DNA of 45,122 bases from Candidatus Melainabacteria bacterium (lineage in GTDB: Bacteria > Cyanobacteriota > Vampirovibrionia > Obscuribacterales > Obscuribacteraceae): the NCBI GenBank assembly GCA_003151275.1, contig PLXC01000112.1:1-45122 (forward strand), read 5' to 3'. Shown here one piece after another: positions 1 through 8,679 of this stretch; position 1 is the stretch's first letter; each line of letters begins with the position of its first letter. The position numbers were made by a program, and so were the translations under genes. A model generated the notes under the pieces. It was not told where the DNA came from. It was given only the letters and a program-made list of their open reading frames with translations, and searched no databases.

Positions 1-53
1 GCAGGCGCTTGTGGCTGTTGTAGTTGTACTGGCGGTGCGGTTTGGGTGGTCAT
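1..53 (-). CDS. Start of a Gln/Pro-rich protein, truncated by the window edge
   Basis: An ATG at 53-51 on the minus strand overlaps the coaD stop codon in an ATGA arrangement and stays open to base 1. Only 17 codons are visible (MTTQTAPPVQLQQPQAP). The 4-base overlap indicates translational coupling to coaD and is the main reason to believe the gene. The Gln/Pro/Thr-rich start suggests a disordered N-terminus. No function can be assigned from so little sequence. Confidence 0.5.
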   Translation of the reverse strand, partial: MTTQTAPPVQLQQPQAP

Positions 54-541
54 TTACTGGTGCCTCTGCTGAAATGTTGTTTCAGATAGTCGTTCACTGG
101 TGCTGGAACAAACTTTGAAACGTCTCCCCCGAGACGGGCGATCTCTTTGACCGTTGAGGAACTTATAAAAGAATACTCGGCTTTAGACATCAGAAAAATA
201 GTTTCTAGTTCAGGAAACAATTCCTTGTTTGTCTGAGCCATTCCTAGCTCTGCCTCAAAATCTGATATAGCCCTTAGACCTCTGATCAATATCGTGACGT
301 TGTTTCGTTTTGCATAGTCGACAGTCAAACCCTGAAAATGGTCAACAACCACTCCGTTCAGATCTTTGAGTGCGGCTTGCATAAGTTCTTTCCTTTTTTC
401 CACAGGCAACAACGGAGATTTTCCGGGATTACCTACGACAGCCATAATCACTTCATCGAAGAGTTTGCTGGATCTCTGAATGATGTCCAGATGGCCGCGG
501 GTCATTGGATCGAAAGAACCTGGATAGATGGCTTTTACCAA
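50..541 (-). CDS. coaD: Phosphopantetheine adenylyltransferase
   Basis: This 163-aa cytoplasmic enzyme makes dephospho-CoA from 4'-phosphopantetheine and ATP, the penultimate step of coenzyme A synthesis. The nucleotidyltransferase signature is at residues 8-18 (GSFDPMTRGHL, with the T-x-G-H ATP motif). The family C-terminal motif ISSSTVKEI is near residue 130. Length matches the bacterial family (about 160 aa). The frame begins at an ATG, and the next minus-strand gene overlaps its stop. The 280-base upstream gap shows only a short inverted repeat (GTTGAT/ATCAAC, about 664-684). Confidence 0.97.
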   Translation of the reverse strand: MVKAIYPGSFDPMTRGHLDIIQRSSKLFDEVIMAVVGNPGKSPLLPVEKRKELMQAALKDLNGVVVDHFQGLTVDYAKRNNVTILIRGLRAISDFEAELGMAQTNKELFPELETIFLMSKAEYSFISSSTVKEIARLGGDVSKFVPAPVNDYLKQHFSRGTSK

Positions 542-821
542 CTTCCAAATCCTCCGCTTATGGTCTGAATTTGCTTCAGGCGCTTACTTGGAATAAGAAA
601 ACAGCTGGGCGATTCCAGACCTTGTCAACGTAAGCATAATAACACGGCAATTCTTGGGAATCGGTTGATTAACGGATGATCAACTCGATATGTCAGAGGT
701 GGTTTTATTCTCTCCGGGTAGATATGTGGTGCGTCTACAGGTGTACATCAGAGTGCTTTTGACGACGCCGAGCCATTTCTTTTGTAAATTTTGCAATCAT
801 TGTTTAACTAGCGGCGTAGGC

Positions 822-2894
822 TCAAGATGGTGCCAGGGTCGAGCTTTCAGGGCTCGATAAGAATTCGCTATCAATGTTAATAGGATTAGCTACTCCAATG
901 TTTTCAATTTCTTCCACATCTTCTGCAATCGGTAAGAAGAAGGAGAAAGTAGAGCCCTGCCCGAGCGCCGAGTGTACCGACAGCCTGCCGCCATGTTTTT
1001 CAACAATTTTTTTAACTATCGTTAATCCCAGTCCCGTACCCTTAATGGTGTGAACTTTCTTCTCGACGCGGAAAAAGCGATCGAAGATTTGCTCCAGGCA
1101 CTCTTCAGGAATGCCAATTCCGTTGTCTTTTACATCAATTCTGAGTTCTTTCGCTTCTTTTATGTTGTTGACGATCACTTCAATTTTTCCGCCCACTGGT
1201 GTGTATTTGATACCATTCGTGAGCAAGTTGATCACCACTCGTTCAATCGATTCCTGATTGATGTTAACGAGTGGGATGTTGTCGTCCTCGCAGACAAGTG
1301 ACAATTCGATTTGACGATCTTTGGCCATCAAATTAAGAGCGCGGAGAGCGTACTCAATCGCTCTGCGAATATCCAGCGGTTCCAGTTCAAATTCTCGATT
1401 GCCTTCTTCGACGCGGCTTAACTCAAGCACATCGTTGACTAAGAACATCAGGCGATCGGCCTCACTATCGATGATTTGCAAAAATTCTCGATAGATATCT
1501 GGATCTAGTTTTTCGCCGTGATTGCACAGCGTGTCCACGTAACTTTTAATCGAAGTAATAGGTGTGCGTAATTCATGACTAACGTTGCTGATGAATTCGG
1601 TCTTCATCCGCTCAAGTTCAGCCTGCTTCGTGACGTCATGCATAATCAAAACAGAGCCCAGGAATTCTTTGTTCAAAATTATCGGAGCCATGTTCACTCG
1701 CACAACCAGCTCACCGAGGTGAACTTGCTGGGCAACTGGCTCGAGGCTGCCTGGCGAAACGGTGTCGGTGAACGCCTGGACAATTTGACAAATTTGCGGT
1801 GAATCGGGACCCTCGGTACAGAAGACGAGTGGCTTGCCGAGCAGTTCTTTAGCTTCTTTGGCAAAAAGTTGTGTGGCTGCAGCGTTGACAATCTGCACTT
1901 TATTGTCACGATCGCACACAACAACACCGTCGGCAATCGACATCAGCACAAGTTCTAATTTGTTTCTTTCAGAAATGTACTTATTACGTTCTCCCATCAA
2001 AGTGTCGACATTTTGCTTGTCGTACTGCTGGAGGCGGCTGGACATGTAGTTGAAAGCATTGACCACCTGGTCGATTTCTTTGCCGGCACGCTGTCCCTTA
2101 ATTTGGTGACCAAAGCGTCCAGTCGCAATCTCGCTGGCGCCTTGAGACAAAATCCGCAACGGTCTATTGATCAAGGCATAGTTCGTCCACAGCCCCATCG
2201 CTCCTAAAAGCCCTAGCAAACCGAAGATTGAGACGAGAAAGTTTTGAGTTTCTTTGGGTGTGCCGAGAATCGTGAAGGACTGGTTGTCTAGCCCAACCCA
2301 GCAGATGCCCATGTTTTCGTTATTGCGGACCATGGGTACGGCGATGTTGGTCAGGGACTTGTATCCGTGTGGGCTTGGATAGACGCCGGGAATGGAATAG
2401 CTCATGCTCTGTTCATAAATTGGAAAGACTTCGGGACCTTTGCCTCGTGAGTTATGCAGCATTTGGCTGTCGAGCAAAACGTTACCTTTCGGGTCACAAA
2501 AGGCAATGTAGGCAATAGCCGGCGTTTGTACCCGCTCAGTCAGGATGTAGTACTTCAATCCTTCCAGGTTGCCGCTGTTAGAAAGTGCTTCGGCGCCGCC
2601 TCGAGCCAGCGCTTGAGCAAGGGCCATGCCGAATTGGCTGACCGACTGATCGATCACCGCTTGTGTGCGCGCTACCCAAACCCACGCTGTAAACGTGACC
2701 AGTGCCGAGATCGAGAGCAGTCCCATAAGCAGAAGCTGCTTCTGCGCTGAGATTCTTCCCCAGGACTGTCTAACCCGGGCGACGGCGCGAGTGAATGGTT
2801 GAAAGGTCTGGGTTTCCGGTTGGTTAGACGGTGGGGAATTGGTCAATTTGTTTAAAACACTCCGGCTGTTCCGCTTTGTTCGCTGGGCTCGCAC
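822..2894 (-). CDS. Membrane sensor histidine kinase (HAMP-PAS-HisKA-HATPase), NblS/WalK-like
   Basis: This 690-aa inner-membrane sensor kinase has a basic cytoplasmic N-terminus and TM1 at about 53-76. An extracytoplasmic sensing region spans about 77-216, and TM2 is at about 218-241. HAMP is at about 242-294 and PAS at about 310-422. The HisKA domain has the phosphoacceptor His440 in [13 protein letters not shown]. The ATPase domain carries N-box [11 protein letters not shown]1 box DNGIGIP and G2 box GTGLGLTIV. All catalytic boxes are intact, so it should be active. The layout matches the WalK/PhoR family, and cyanobacterial NblS has the same order. No response regulator is adjacent. The sigma factor at 3060 diverges from it, so the two share a 165-base promoter region. 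Confidence 0.93.
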   Translation of the reverse strand: MRAQRTKRNSRSVLNKLTNSPPSNQPETQTFQPFTRAVARVRQSWGRISAQKQLLLMGLLSISALVTFTAWVWVARTQAVIDQSVSQFGMALAQALARGGAEALSNSGNLEGLKYYILTERVQTPAIAYIAFCDPKGNVLLDSQMLHNSRGKGPEVFPIYEQSMSYSIPGVYPSPHGYKSLTNIAVPMVRNNENMGICWVGLDNQSFTILGTPKETQNFLVSIFGLLGLLGAMGLWTNYALINRPLRILSQGASEIATGRFGHQIKGQRAGKEIDQVVNAFNYMSSRLQQYDKQNVDTLMGERNKYISERNKLELVLMSIADGVVVCDRDNKVQIVNAAATQLFAKEAKELLGKPLVFCTEGPDSPQICQIVQAFTDTVSPGSLEPVAQQVHLGELVVRVNMAPIILNKEFLGSVLIMHDVTKQAELERMKTEFISNVSHELRTPITSIKSYVDTLCNHGEKLDPDIYREFLQIIDSEADRLMFLVNDVLELSRVEEGNREFELEPLDIRRAIEYALRALNLMAKDRQIELSLVCEDDNIPLVNINQESIERVVINLLTNGIKYTPVGGKIEVIVNNIKEAKELRIDVKDNGIGIPEECLEQIFDRFFRVEKKVHTIKGTGLGLTIVKKIVEKHGGRLSVHSALGQGSTFSFFLPIAEDVEEIENIGVANPINIDSEFLSSPESSTLAPS

Positions 2895-3059
2895 ATGTCG
2901 CGCTCGTTTCGCTAGATGTTCGACGCTCTTTTTGCTTTAACCAATATTAGCCCAATTTTCTGAAGTATTTACAAGTGGGTTGGCTTCACCAGTCATTTGC
3001 ACGGTTTAAACGATGGTTGCCAAGGGAACATTTTGTTTTGAGGGCTGGGGCATGGCACG

Positions 3060-3875
3060 GTGAAGAGGGCATTGATAGGGGAATTCGAAGTGTCAGAGAC
3101 AGAATCCACAATCTCGAGAGAGCTAGCCGTCAACTCTAACGTAGAGCCCGTGAAGCTGAATCAGTCGGACACGGCAGAAATTGTCGTCCGCTTCATGCCC
3201 CTGGTCAGGCAAATCGCTCGTCGATACAGTCAGTTTAACCTTGATAGCATGGAAGACCTAGTTCAAGTCGGGTCGATTGGTTTGCTCAAAGCAATCAAAT
3301 ATTACGATCCGAACCGGGCGCGTTCGGCTAGTTTCAAAACACTAGCAACCTGTTACATACGCGGCGAAATCCGTCACTATCTGCGCGATCACTGCTCGAT
3401 TGTGCAAGTGCCGCGTAAGCTGACAGAGATGAACGCTCAGCTCGCGCAACTGGAAGAGCGCATGACGAAGCAGCTCAGTCGCACTCCGACCGTGCAAGAG
3501 TTGGCAGATCAATCGGGCTTTTCAGTGCCGGACATTCTCGAAGCACAACAGTCATGGGAAGCGCGCATTCACTACGAATCATTAGATGCAACTGGTGAGG
3601 AAGAAGATAGAGACGATAAGCGCAGTCTTTCTGAAACAGTTCCAGACAAGAAATATCAGGACATGTTGCATGCCTCTGAAGATCGTGAATTGATTAGTCA
3701 GGCCCTGAAAAGGTTGGGCGATCGCACCAGAGAAATCGTTGAATTTGTCTTTTTCTATGATTTGTCTCAGAAAGAGACCGCCTCCGTGCTTGGTTTGTCA
3801 GAGATGGGCGTCTCTCGCGCCGTGCACGGTGCGCTCAAAAAATTGAAAGATTCGATGAAAGCCGAGGCGAAGTGA
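3060..3875 (+). CDS. Group 3 sigma-70 factor (SigB/SigF/FliA type)
   Basis: This 271-aa alternative sigma factor directs RNA polymerase to a regulon. Region 2 covers about residues 45-115 (MEDLVQVGSIGLLKAI, then FKTLATCYIRGEIRHYLRD). Region 3 is the stretch from VQVPRKLTE to about 170. The region 4 helix-turn-helix is at the C-terminus (LSQKETASVLGLSEMGVSRA). There is no region 1.1, which fits group 3. The frame opens at GTG 3060. A second GTG at 3090 is preceded by AGGGGA at 7-base spacing and may be the true start. The stop overlaps the pilT start as GTGA, so the two are translationally coupled. Cyanobacterial SigF controls pilus genes, so a role in pilus or motility expression is plausible (inference). 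Confidence 0.93.
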   Translation: MKRALIGEFEVSETESTISRELAVNSNVEPVKLNQSDTAEIVVRFMPLVRQIARRYSQFNLDSMEDLVQVGSIGLLKAIKYYDPNRARSASFKTLATCYIRGEIRHYLRDHCSIVQVPRKLTEMNAQLAQLEERMTKQLSRTPTVQELADQSGFSVPDILEAQQSWEARIHYESLDATGEEEDRDDKRSLSETVPDKKYQDMLHASEDRELISQALKRLGDRTREIVEFVFFYDLSQKETASVLGLSEMGVSRAVHGALKKLKDSMKAEAK

Positions 3876-4990
3876 GCGCAAATAGTCCTTCCTCTTCTTC
3901 TTCTGTGAGTTTGCCGACGCCGGTAACGATAGAAGAAATAGTGCATGTGGCTATTGATAATCATGCTTCCGACATTCACTTAAAGGCAGGGATGCAGCCA
4001 ATTCTGCGCATTGACGGGCAGCTGCGTGCGATTACAACAATGCCTCTGTTAGAGCAAAAGACGCTGACCTCTATGCTCATGGCTTTGCTCACGCCTGCTC
4101 AGAAAAAGCTCTTTGAAGAAAATCTGGAATTGGATGCGTCGATCGTTTTCCCCGGCCAAGCGCGCATCCGCATCAACATGTATACGGACATCCAATCGTG
4201 TGGCTGCGCCATGCGTCTCGTTCCCTTACAGGTTCCTACTCTGCAGCAACTGGGATTGCCTTCTATTATCGAGAAGCTGACTCACTTAAAATCCGGATTA
4301 GTGTTGGTCACCGGTGTTACCGGCGCGGGTAAGTCAACGACGTTGGCCGCGATGATCGATGAAATTAACCGTCGAGACGCTGCCCACATCTACACGATCG
4401 AAGATCCAGTCGAGTTTGTACATAGACCGGTGCGCTCAGTCATCACTCAACGAGAAATCGGAACCAGCACCAAGAATTTCGTAGGCGCAGTGAGAGCGGC
4501 TCTGCGAGCTGATCCAAATATTCTTCTGATTGGCGAGATGCGTGACGCCGACACTATGGTGGCAGCGCTGAAGGCCGCAGAAACTGGCTTGCTCGTGTTC
4601 TCGACACTGCATACCGGCTCAGCGACGAAGACGATTCAGCGCATTCTCGGCATATTTGAACCAAAGGAGCAGGAAGCGGTACGCATGCAGTTGGCCTATG
4701 CTTTGAGAGCAGTGATATGCCAGCAGCTGCTGCCAACAATTGAAGGTGGGCGAAAAGCCTTTCACGAGATTCTTGTTAATACCTCAACCATTCAAGAGGC
4801 GATTCTTTTCGGCGAGTTCGACAAGCTCAGCGAGTACATGCGCAACGGTGCTTACGACGGCATGTGCGTTATGGATGATTGCATCTATAAAGCGTATTCG
4901 GAAGGCACGATTGCCGGTGACGTGGCCAATGAATACGCCTTAAATGGCGACGAAATGGAGCGCGCTTTACGCGGTGCAATTGTTTCGTGA
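3872..4990 (+). CDS. pilT: Type IV pilus retraction ATPase PilT
   Basis: This 372-aa cytoplasmic hexameric ATPase of the GspE/PilT family should power pilus retraction and twitching. The N-terminal PAS-like domain carries ASDIHLKAG and ILRIDG (residues 32-49). Walker A is GVTGAGKS (148-155), Walker B is LLIGEMRD (218-225), and the His box is STLHTG (about 245-250). The PilT-type C-terminal helix that usually reads AIRNLIRE is here AILFGEFDKL, a divergent version. The first 16 residues are a Ser-rich leader. Translation starts at GTG 3872, overlapping the sigma factor stop by four bases. No other pilus genes are visible nearby, so pilin and assembly genes must lie elsewhere. Confidence 0.94.
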   Translation: MSANSPSSSSSVSLPTPVTIEEIVHVAIDNHASDIHLKAGMQPILRIDGQLRAITTMPLLEQKTLTSMLMALLTPAQKKLFEENLELDASIVFPGQARIRINMYTDIQSCGCAMRLVPLQVPTLQQLGLPSIIEKLTHLKSGLVLVTGVTGAGKSTTLAAMIDEINRRDAAHIYTIEDPVEFVHRPVRSVITQREIGTSTKNFVGAVRAALRADPNILLIGEMRDADTMVAALKAAETGLLVFSTLHTGSATKTIQRILGIFEPKEQEAVRMQLAYALRAVICQQLLPTIEGGRKAFHEILVNTSTIQEAILFGEFDKLSEYMRNGAYDGMCVMDDCIYKAYSEGTIAGDVANEYALNGDEMERALRGAIVS

Positions 4991-5588
4991 TTACTCTTAA
5001 GCGCTCCGTCGGCTTCGTCGCCGAAACGCGCTCTGGACCTTAGATTAAAAGGGTGGGTATGTCCCTGCGGAACACCCTCATTTAATATGTTAAGCAGAAA
5101 ACGCGGGTTTTTATGGTGCTGTCGATGCTTGTTTAGCAATGCTTTCGGGAAATCGAGAAATCCCAAAACCCTGATGTAATATTGCTTTACCGATTAATGT
5201 AGAGGCAAAAAGTCGAAGGGATCCGTCACTCTCACTAAATCGCTTTCGACAATATTTGGGATTTTTCTCCGATAGTCTGTGGGTGCAAACATTTGCAGAT
5301 TGGCATGATTTTGCGGATTTATGTATCACTGAATTGCAATTTGAATCTTTGACACGCTCACTGCGCACGTACGTGCCGTGCTTCGCTCGCAAGTTGCTCG
5401 ATGCATATAGATCCGGCTCTGATGGGACTTTAGGTTAATTCGGGTCGACTACTAGTTGTCAAATGTTGCGCGGTAGTTAAGGTCTGCTAATATTCATCAA
5501 ATTGTGAGGTGAAGATCTGTAACGCTGGCTTGGCACCTCGATATTCGACGAATATAGTCAGCGATAAGTATTTTTTCAGAGAGGAACG
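4991..5588 (+). other. Sparse intergenic region, no convincing gene
   Basis: These 598 bases contain only short overlapping ORFs with no recognisable motif or ribosome binding site. One feature is a hairpin with arms AGGGTG/CACCCT at 5050-5078 (17-base loop, followed by an AT-rich stretch), a weak candidate terminator for pilT. A TAATAT at about 5489-5494 could be a -10 element for the small gene at 5589, but the matching -35 is poor. Confidence 0.4.
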
Positions 5589-5852
5589 ATGTCTCCTTTG
5601 ACTACGGAATCTACAGTGTCCTTAGAGCATTTGGACGATTATCTGAAGGCGATTGTGAAGGTCAAACTGCGAGAGTTTGTCCATTTGAGCCCCTGGTTTC
5701 AAGATATTCCATCAATTGATGTGAACAACTACATGCGCTTTGAATCGGTCGATAGACCCAATTACGCTGGATATCTGCCCGATGAAGACTGTCCAAATCG
5801 CTTTCATCTAGCGAGCGTACGTCGCCGACGCGCCAGAAATTTCGCCTTTTAG
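5589..5852 (+). CDS. Small hypothetical protein (87 aa)
   Basis: The ATG at 5589 is preceded by a good Shine-Dalgarno (AGAGAGGAACG then ATG), which supports translation. The protein is acidic to neutral through residue 75, with LEHLDDYLKAIVKVKLREF suggesting an amphipathic helix. It then ends abruptly in an Arg-rich tail (RRRRARNFAF) of different composition. That tail may be out-of-frame sequence, so the gene could be a truncated remnant of a longer one. No family recognised. It is isolated, with the tRNA-Pro on the opposite strand downstream. Confidence 0.5.
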   Translation: MSPLTTESTVSLEHLDDYLKAIVKVKLREFVHLSPWFQDIPSIDVNNYMRFESVDRPNYAGYLPDEDCPNRFHLASVRRRRARNFAF

Positions 5853-6011
5853 CCTGACCTGGCAGCGCCGGCATCCTTGCCAGCAATCTCGCGGGTGTGC
5901 AGCGAGCGAGCGCAACGTCGCGCAGAGAGCGGCTCAGAGCGGAGGAGGCGCCCTAGGGCGAAGCTGTCCAGCCGAAGGGACGAAGCCTCCGGAGCGCTTT
6001 ATAAAATAATC

Positions 6012-6083
6012 TCGGGACGAGAGGATTCGAACCTCCGGCCTCACCCACCCCAAAGGTGCGCGCTACCCCTGCGCCACGTCCCG
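6012..6083 (-). tRNA. tRNA-Pro (anticodon GGG)
   Basis: A complete cloverleaf can be drawn on the minus strand. The acceptor stem CGGGACG/CGTCCCG spans 6083-6077 and 6019-6013, with discriminator A at 6012. The D stem is GCGC/GCGC. The anticodon stem CACCT/GGGTG holds the loop TTGGGGT, placing anticodon GGG at 6051-6049. The variable loop is five bases (AGGCC). The T arm is GGAGG/CCTCT with loop TTCGAAT. A first base pair of C1-G72 with A73 is typical of bacterial proline tRNAs. The 3' CCA is not encoded. Confidence 0.96.
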
Positions 6084-6096
6084 ACAGTTCCACTAA

Positions 6097-6230
6097 GTCG
6101 GGCAGCTTTGCGGAGTCCACAGCTGGCGGAGTCGGGCAGCTTCGCGGAGTCGGGCAGCGTGCTGCATAGACCCCCCTCGGGTGCATAGACCCCACTCGTG
6201 TGCAGAGACCCTTCGAGTGCACAGACTATC
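6097..6230. repeat. Two families of short degenerate tandem repeats upstream of tRNA-Pro
   Basis: GTCGGGCAGC occurs at 6097-6106, 6131-6140 and 6149-6158, embedded in GCGGAGTCGGGCAGCTT-like units. It is followed by about four copies of an 18-base unit beginning TGCATAGACCCC (from 6163, 6182, 6201 and 6218), each more degenerate than the last. The repeats lie on the 5' side of the minus-strand tRNA, in its promoter region. They encode nothing recognisable. Confidence 0.75.
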
Positions 6231-6314
6231 CTTAGGATTAGAACTTCCGTAATTATAATATATGGTCGCTGTTAGAATTAGGCTTGGTTCCTACCGAAGC
6301 TTTGGCACGAGTAA

Positions 6315-8657
6315 TTGCAAGAATCCGCAGAACATATAAACGTCCACGATCTATTTGGCTTCGAGTTAGACGACTTTCAACTTGAGGCAATCAAGCATCT
6401 AGAAGAGAATCGCAGCGTCGTTGTTTGCGCTCCAACTGGCGCAGGCAAGACCGTGATTGCCGAGTACGCAGTTGAGATGGCTTTGCGCGCCAACAAGCGC
6501 TGCTATTACACGACTCCTCTGAAGGCGCTTTCCAACCAGAAACTCGGCGATTTCAAAAAGAAGTATGGCGACGACAAAGTCGGCTTATTGACTGGTGATA
6601 TCTCGATTAATCGAGAAGCTCCGATTGTCGTCATGACCACCGAAGTCTTTCGGAACATGCTCTATGGCACCATCCTTGGTGACGTTAGTCGCAACTTGAG
6701 AGATGTGGCCTTTGTAATTCTGGATGAATGCCACTACATGAATGACGCTGAGCGTGGCACTGTTTGGGAAGAATCAATCATCTATGCACCGAAGGACATT
6801 CAATTAGTTGCACTTTCCGCCACGGTCGCCAATGCCGCTGAACTAACGACTTGGATAGATGAGACGCACGGACCAACCGGGTTGGTATTGTCTGATTTCC
6901 GCCCTGTTCCCCTGCGTTTTCACTACTTCGGAGACCGTCACATTTATCCTTTGCTCAGTCCGGGCAAAGGCGTGAACACGCTTTTAAAGACTCGTTTTGG
7001 CTCTAAGAAATCCGCGCACAAGGACAGAAAACGAAGATCTGGTCCCGTTCTGGGTGCTAGTCCAAACGATGTTTTGGCGGTCCTGTCTGGACGGAATATG
7101 TTGCCGGCAATTTACTTTTTGTTCTCGAGGCGTGGCTGCGAAGAGTCGATGAAGAGGGCGCGCGGCATTCCTTTGATCAATGTAAACGAGCAAGCTCAGC
7201 TAAAAGAGGTGATCGCTTCTTACACCAAGGATCACCCGAACTTGCTAAACCATCCCCATATGCCTTATCTCTTTGAAGGCATGTCAGTTCATCACGCTGG
7301 CATGCTTCCCAGTTGGAAAGGGCTTGTTGAGAAGCTTTTCCAGCGTGGACTTCTTAAGGTAGTGTTTGCCACAGAGACTTTGGCGGCTGGAATTAACATG
7401 CCGGCACGTTCCACTGTGATCAGCTCGATCTACAAACGCGCTGATGAAGGTCATCGAGAGCTAACAGCTTCTGAATTCTTGCAGATGTCTGGACGTGCCG
7501 GTCGCCGTGGCATGGACGAAGTCGGTCACGTGGTTGTTTTGCACCATCCCTTTGAACCCGTGGAAGACGCAGCTAAACTGGCCTCGGCACCTGCCGATCC
7601 TCTCTCGAGCCGCTTCACCCCATCGTATGGCATGGTCTTAAATTTGCTTGAGCGTCACACCCTTGAAGACGCCAGAGATTTAATTGAACGAAGCTTCGGA
7701 CAATTTCTTGTAAACCAGCAGCTCGAGCCGCTGTTTGAACAAAAAATGACGTGGGAGCGAGAGTTGGATCGCTTGCAAAGTCCCCTCTGTCCGAAAGAGC
7801 CAGGGGACTTGCCCCTCTATGCGCGAAGGCTGGAGACAATTCGGTCGAAGCATAAGCAACTTAAGCAAATGGAAAGGGGATTTCGAGGCACTGCTAAGCA
7901 AGAAGCCGCCGCCGATGAAGCACTGAATGTGGTGCATACTGAAATTAATGGTTTGCTCGACGAGGCTTACGCCATGCCATGTCACGGCTGTCCCGTCCAG
8001 AAGCCTTGCAGCAAACAGACTGAGCGAGTCAAGCAACTGGAAAAAAGAATCAAAGAATTTGATCGGCGTATTTTCAAAGAAACGACAAAGTACTGGCGCA
8101 CTTTCGAAGCCCTGGCAAATATTTTGCGATTGAAGGGTTATTTGGATGGTAATCGGCCGACTGCACTTGGCCGCATGGCCACTGGTATCCGTGGTACCAA
8201 TGAGCTGTTCTTAACTGAAGTAGCGGTAAGTGGATGTCTTGATGGTTTGAACGCTGCTCAAATATCTGCGGTTCTGACCGCCCTGGTAACTGAAGACTCA
8301 CGCGCACACGATGCAACCAGAGCCCGGGTCAGTCCGCAAGTGGAGCAGGTTCTAGGTGAGATACATACGCTTGCCCGCAAGTTATGGCGGACACAACGCG
8401 AATTCGAAGTAGATATATCCGTCGAATTTAGTCCGACGTTTGCGGGACTCACCGAAATGTGGGCTCAAGGATCGACTTGGGATGATATTCGCATGGCTAC
8501 TTCGTTTGACGAAGGAGATATTGTTCGTGCTTTTCGACGCACACTTGATTTGTGCAGACAGTTTATTCGAGCACCAGGAATGAAGCAAGAAATTGTTGAC
8601 GTTTGCATGATTGCAGAAAAGTTGCTGGCGCGTGACGAAGTCAAAGAGAATTTTTGA
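6315..8657 (+). CDS. Ski2-like DECH-box RNA helicase with C-terminal DSHCT-type region
   Basis: This 780-aa superfamily 2 helicase probably unwinds structured RNA for decay or processing. The Q-like start is FELDDFQLEAI (16-26). Walker A is PTGAGKT (40-46), the DECH box is at 137-140 and SAT at 168-170. VHHAGMLP is at about 325-332, and motif VI is QMSGRAGRRGMD (390-401). The second half resembles the Ski2/Mtr4 DSHCT region. A Cys cluster at 556, 559 and 565 (CHGCPVQKPC) could bind metal. A stop codon immediately precedes TTG 6315 and no ATG lies before the Q motif, so the TTG is the likely start. It converges with the kinase at 8680 across a 22-base gap. Relatives are common in cyanobacteria, but the precise RNA target is unknown. 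Confidence 0.9.
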   Translation: MQESAEHINVHDLFGFELDDFQLEAIKHLEENRSVVVCAPTGAGKTVIAEYAVEMALRANKRCYYTTPLKALSNQKLGDFKKKYGDDKVGLLTGDISINREAPIVVMTTEVFRNMLYGTILGDVSRNLRDVAFVILDECHYMNDAERGTVWEESIIYAPKDIQLVALSATVANAAELTTWIDETHGPTGLVLSDFRPVPLRFHYFGDRHIYPLLSPGKGVNTLLKTRFGSKKSAHKDRKRRSGPVLGASPNDVLAVLSGRNMLPAIYFLFSRRGCEESMKRARGIPLINVNEQAQLKEVIASYTKDHPNLLNHPHMPYLFEGMSVHHAGMLPSWKGLVEKLFQRGLLKVVFATETLAAGINMPARSTVISSIYKRADEGHRELTASEFLQMSGRAGRRGMDEVGHVVVLHHPFEPVEDAAKLASAPADPLSSRFTPSYGMVLNLLERHTLEDARDLIERSFGQFLVNQQLEPLFEQKMTWERELDRLQSPLCPKEPGDLPLYARRLETIRSKHKQLKQMERGFRGTAKQEAAADEALNVVHTEINGLLDEAYAMPCHGCPVQKPCSKQTERVKQLEKRIKEFDRRIFKETTKYWRTFEALANILRLKGYLDGNRPTALGRMATGIRGTNELFLTEVAVSGCLDGLNAAQISAVLTALVTEDSRAHDATRARVSPQVEQVLGEIHTLARKLWRTQREFEVDISVEFSPTFAGLTEMWAQGSTWDDIRMATSFDEGDIVRAFRRTLDLCRQFIRAPGMKQEIVDVCMIAEKLLARDEVKENF

Positions 8658-8679
8658 GTAAGAAGGCACAGAGCTTGGG

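Noticed and set aside
5256..5438. 60-codon plus-strand ORF in the 4991-5588 gap
   Set aside because: No ribosome binding site, no motif and no conserved composition; opposed by an equally unconvincing minus-strand ORF.
5877..6222. ORFs overlapping tRNA-Pro on both strands
   Set aside because: They cross the tRNA gene and the adjoining tandem repeats; the apparent peptide GREDSNLRP is the usual translation of a tRNA in the wrong strand.
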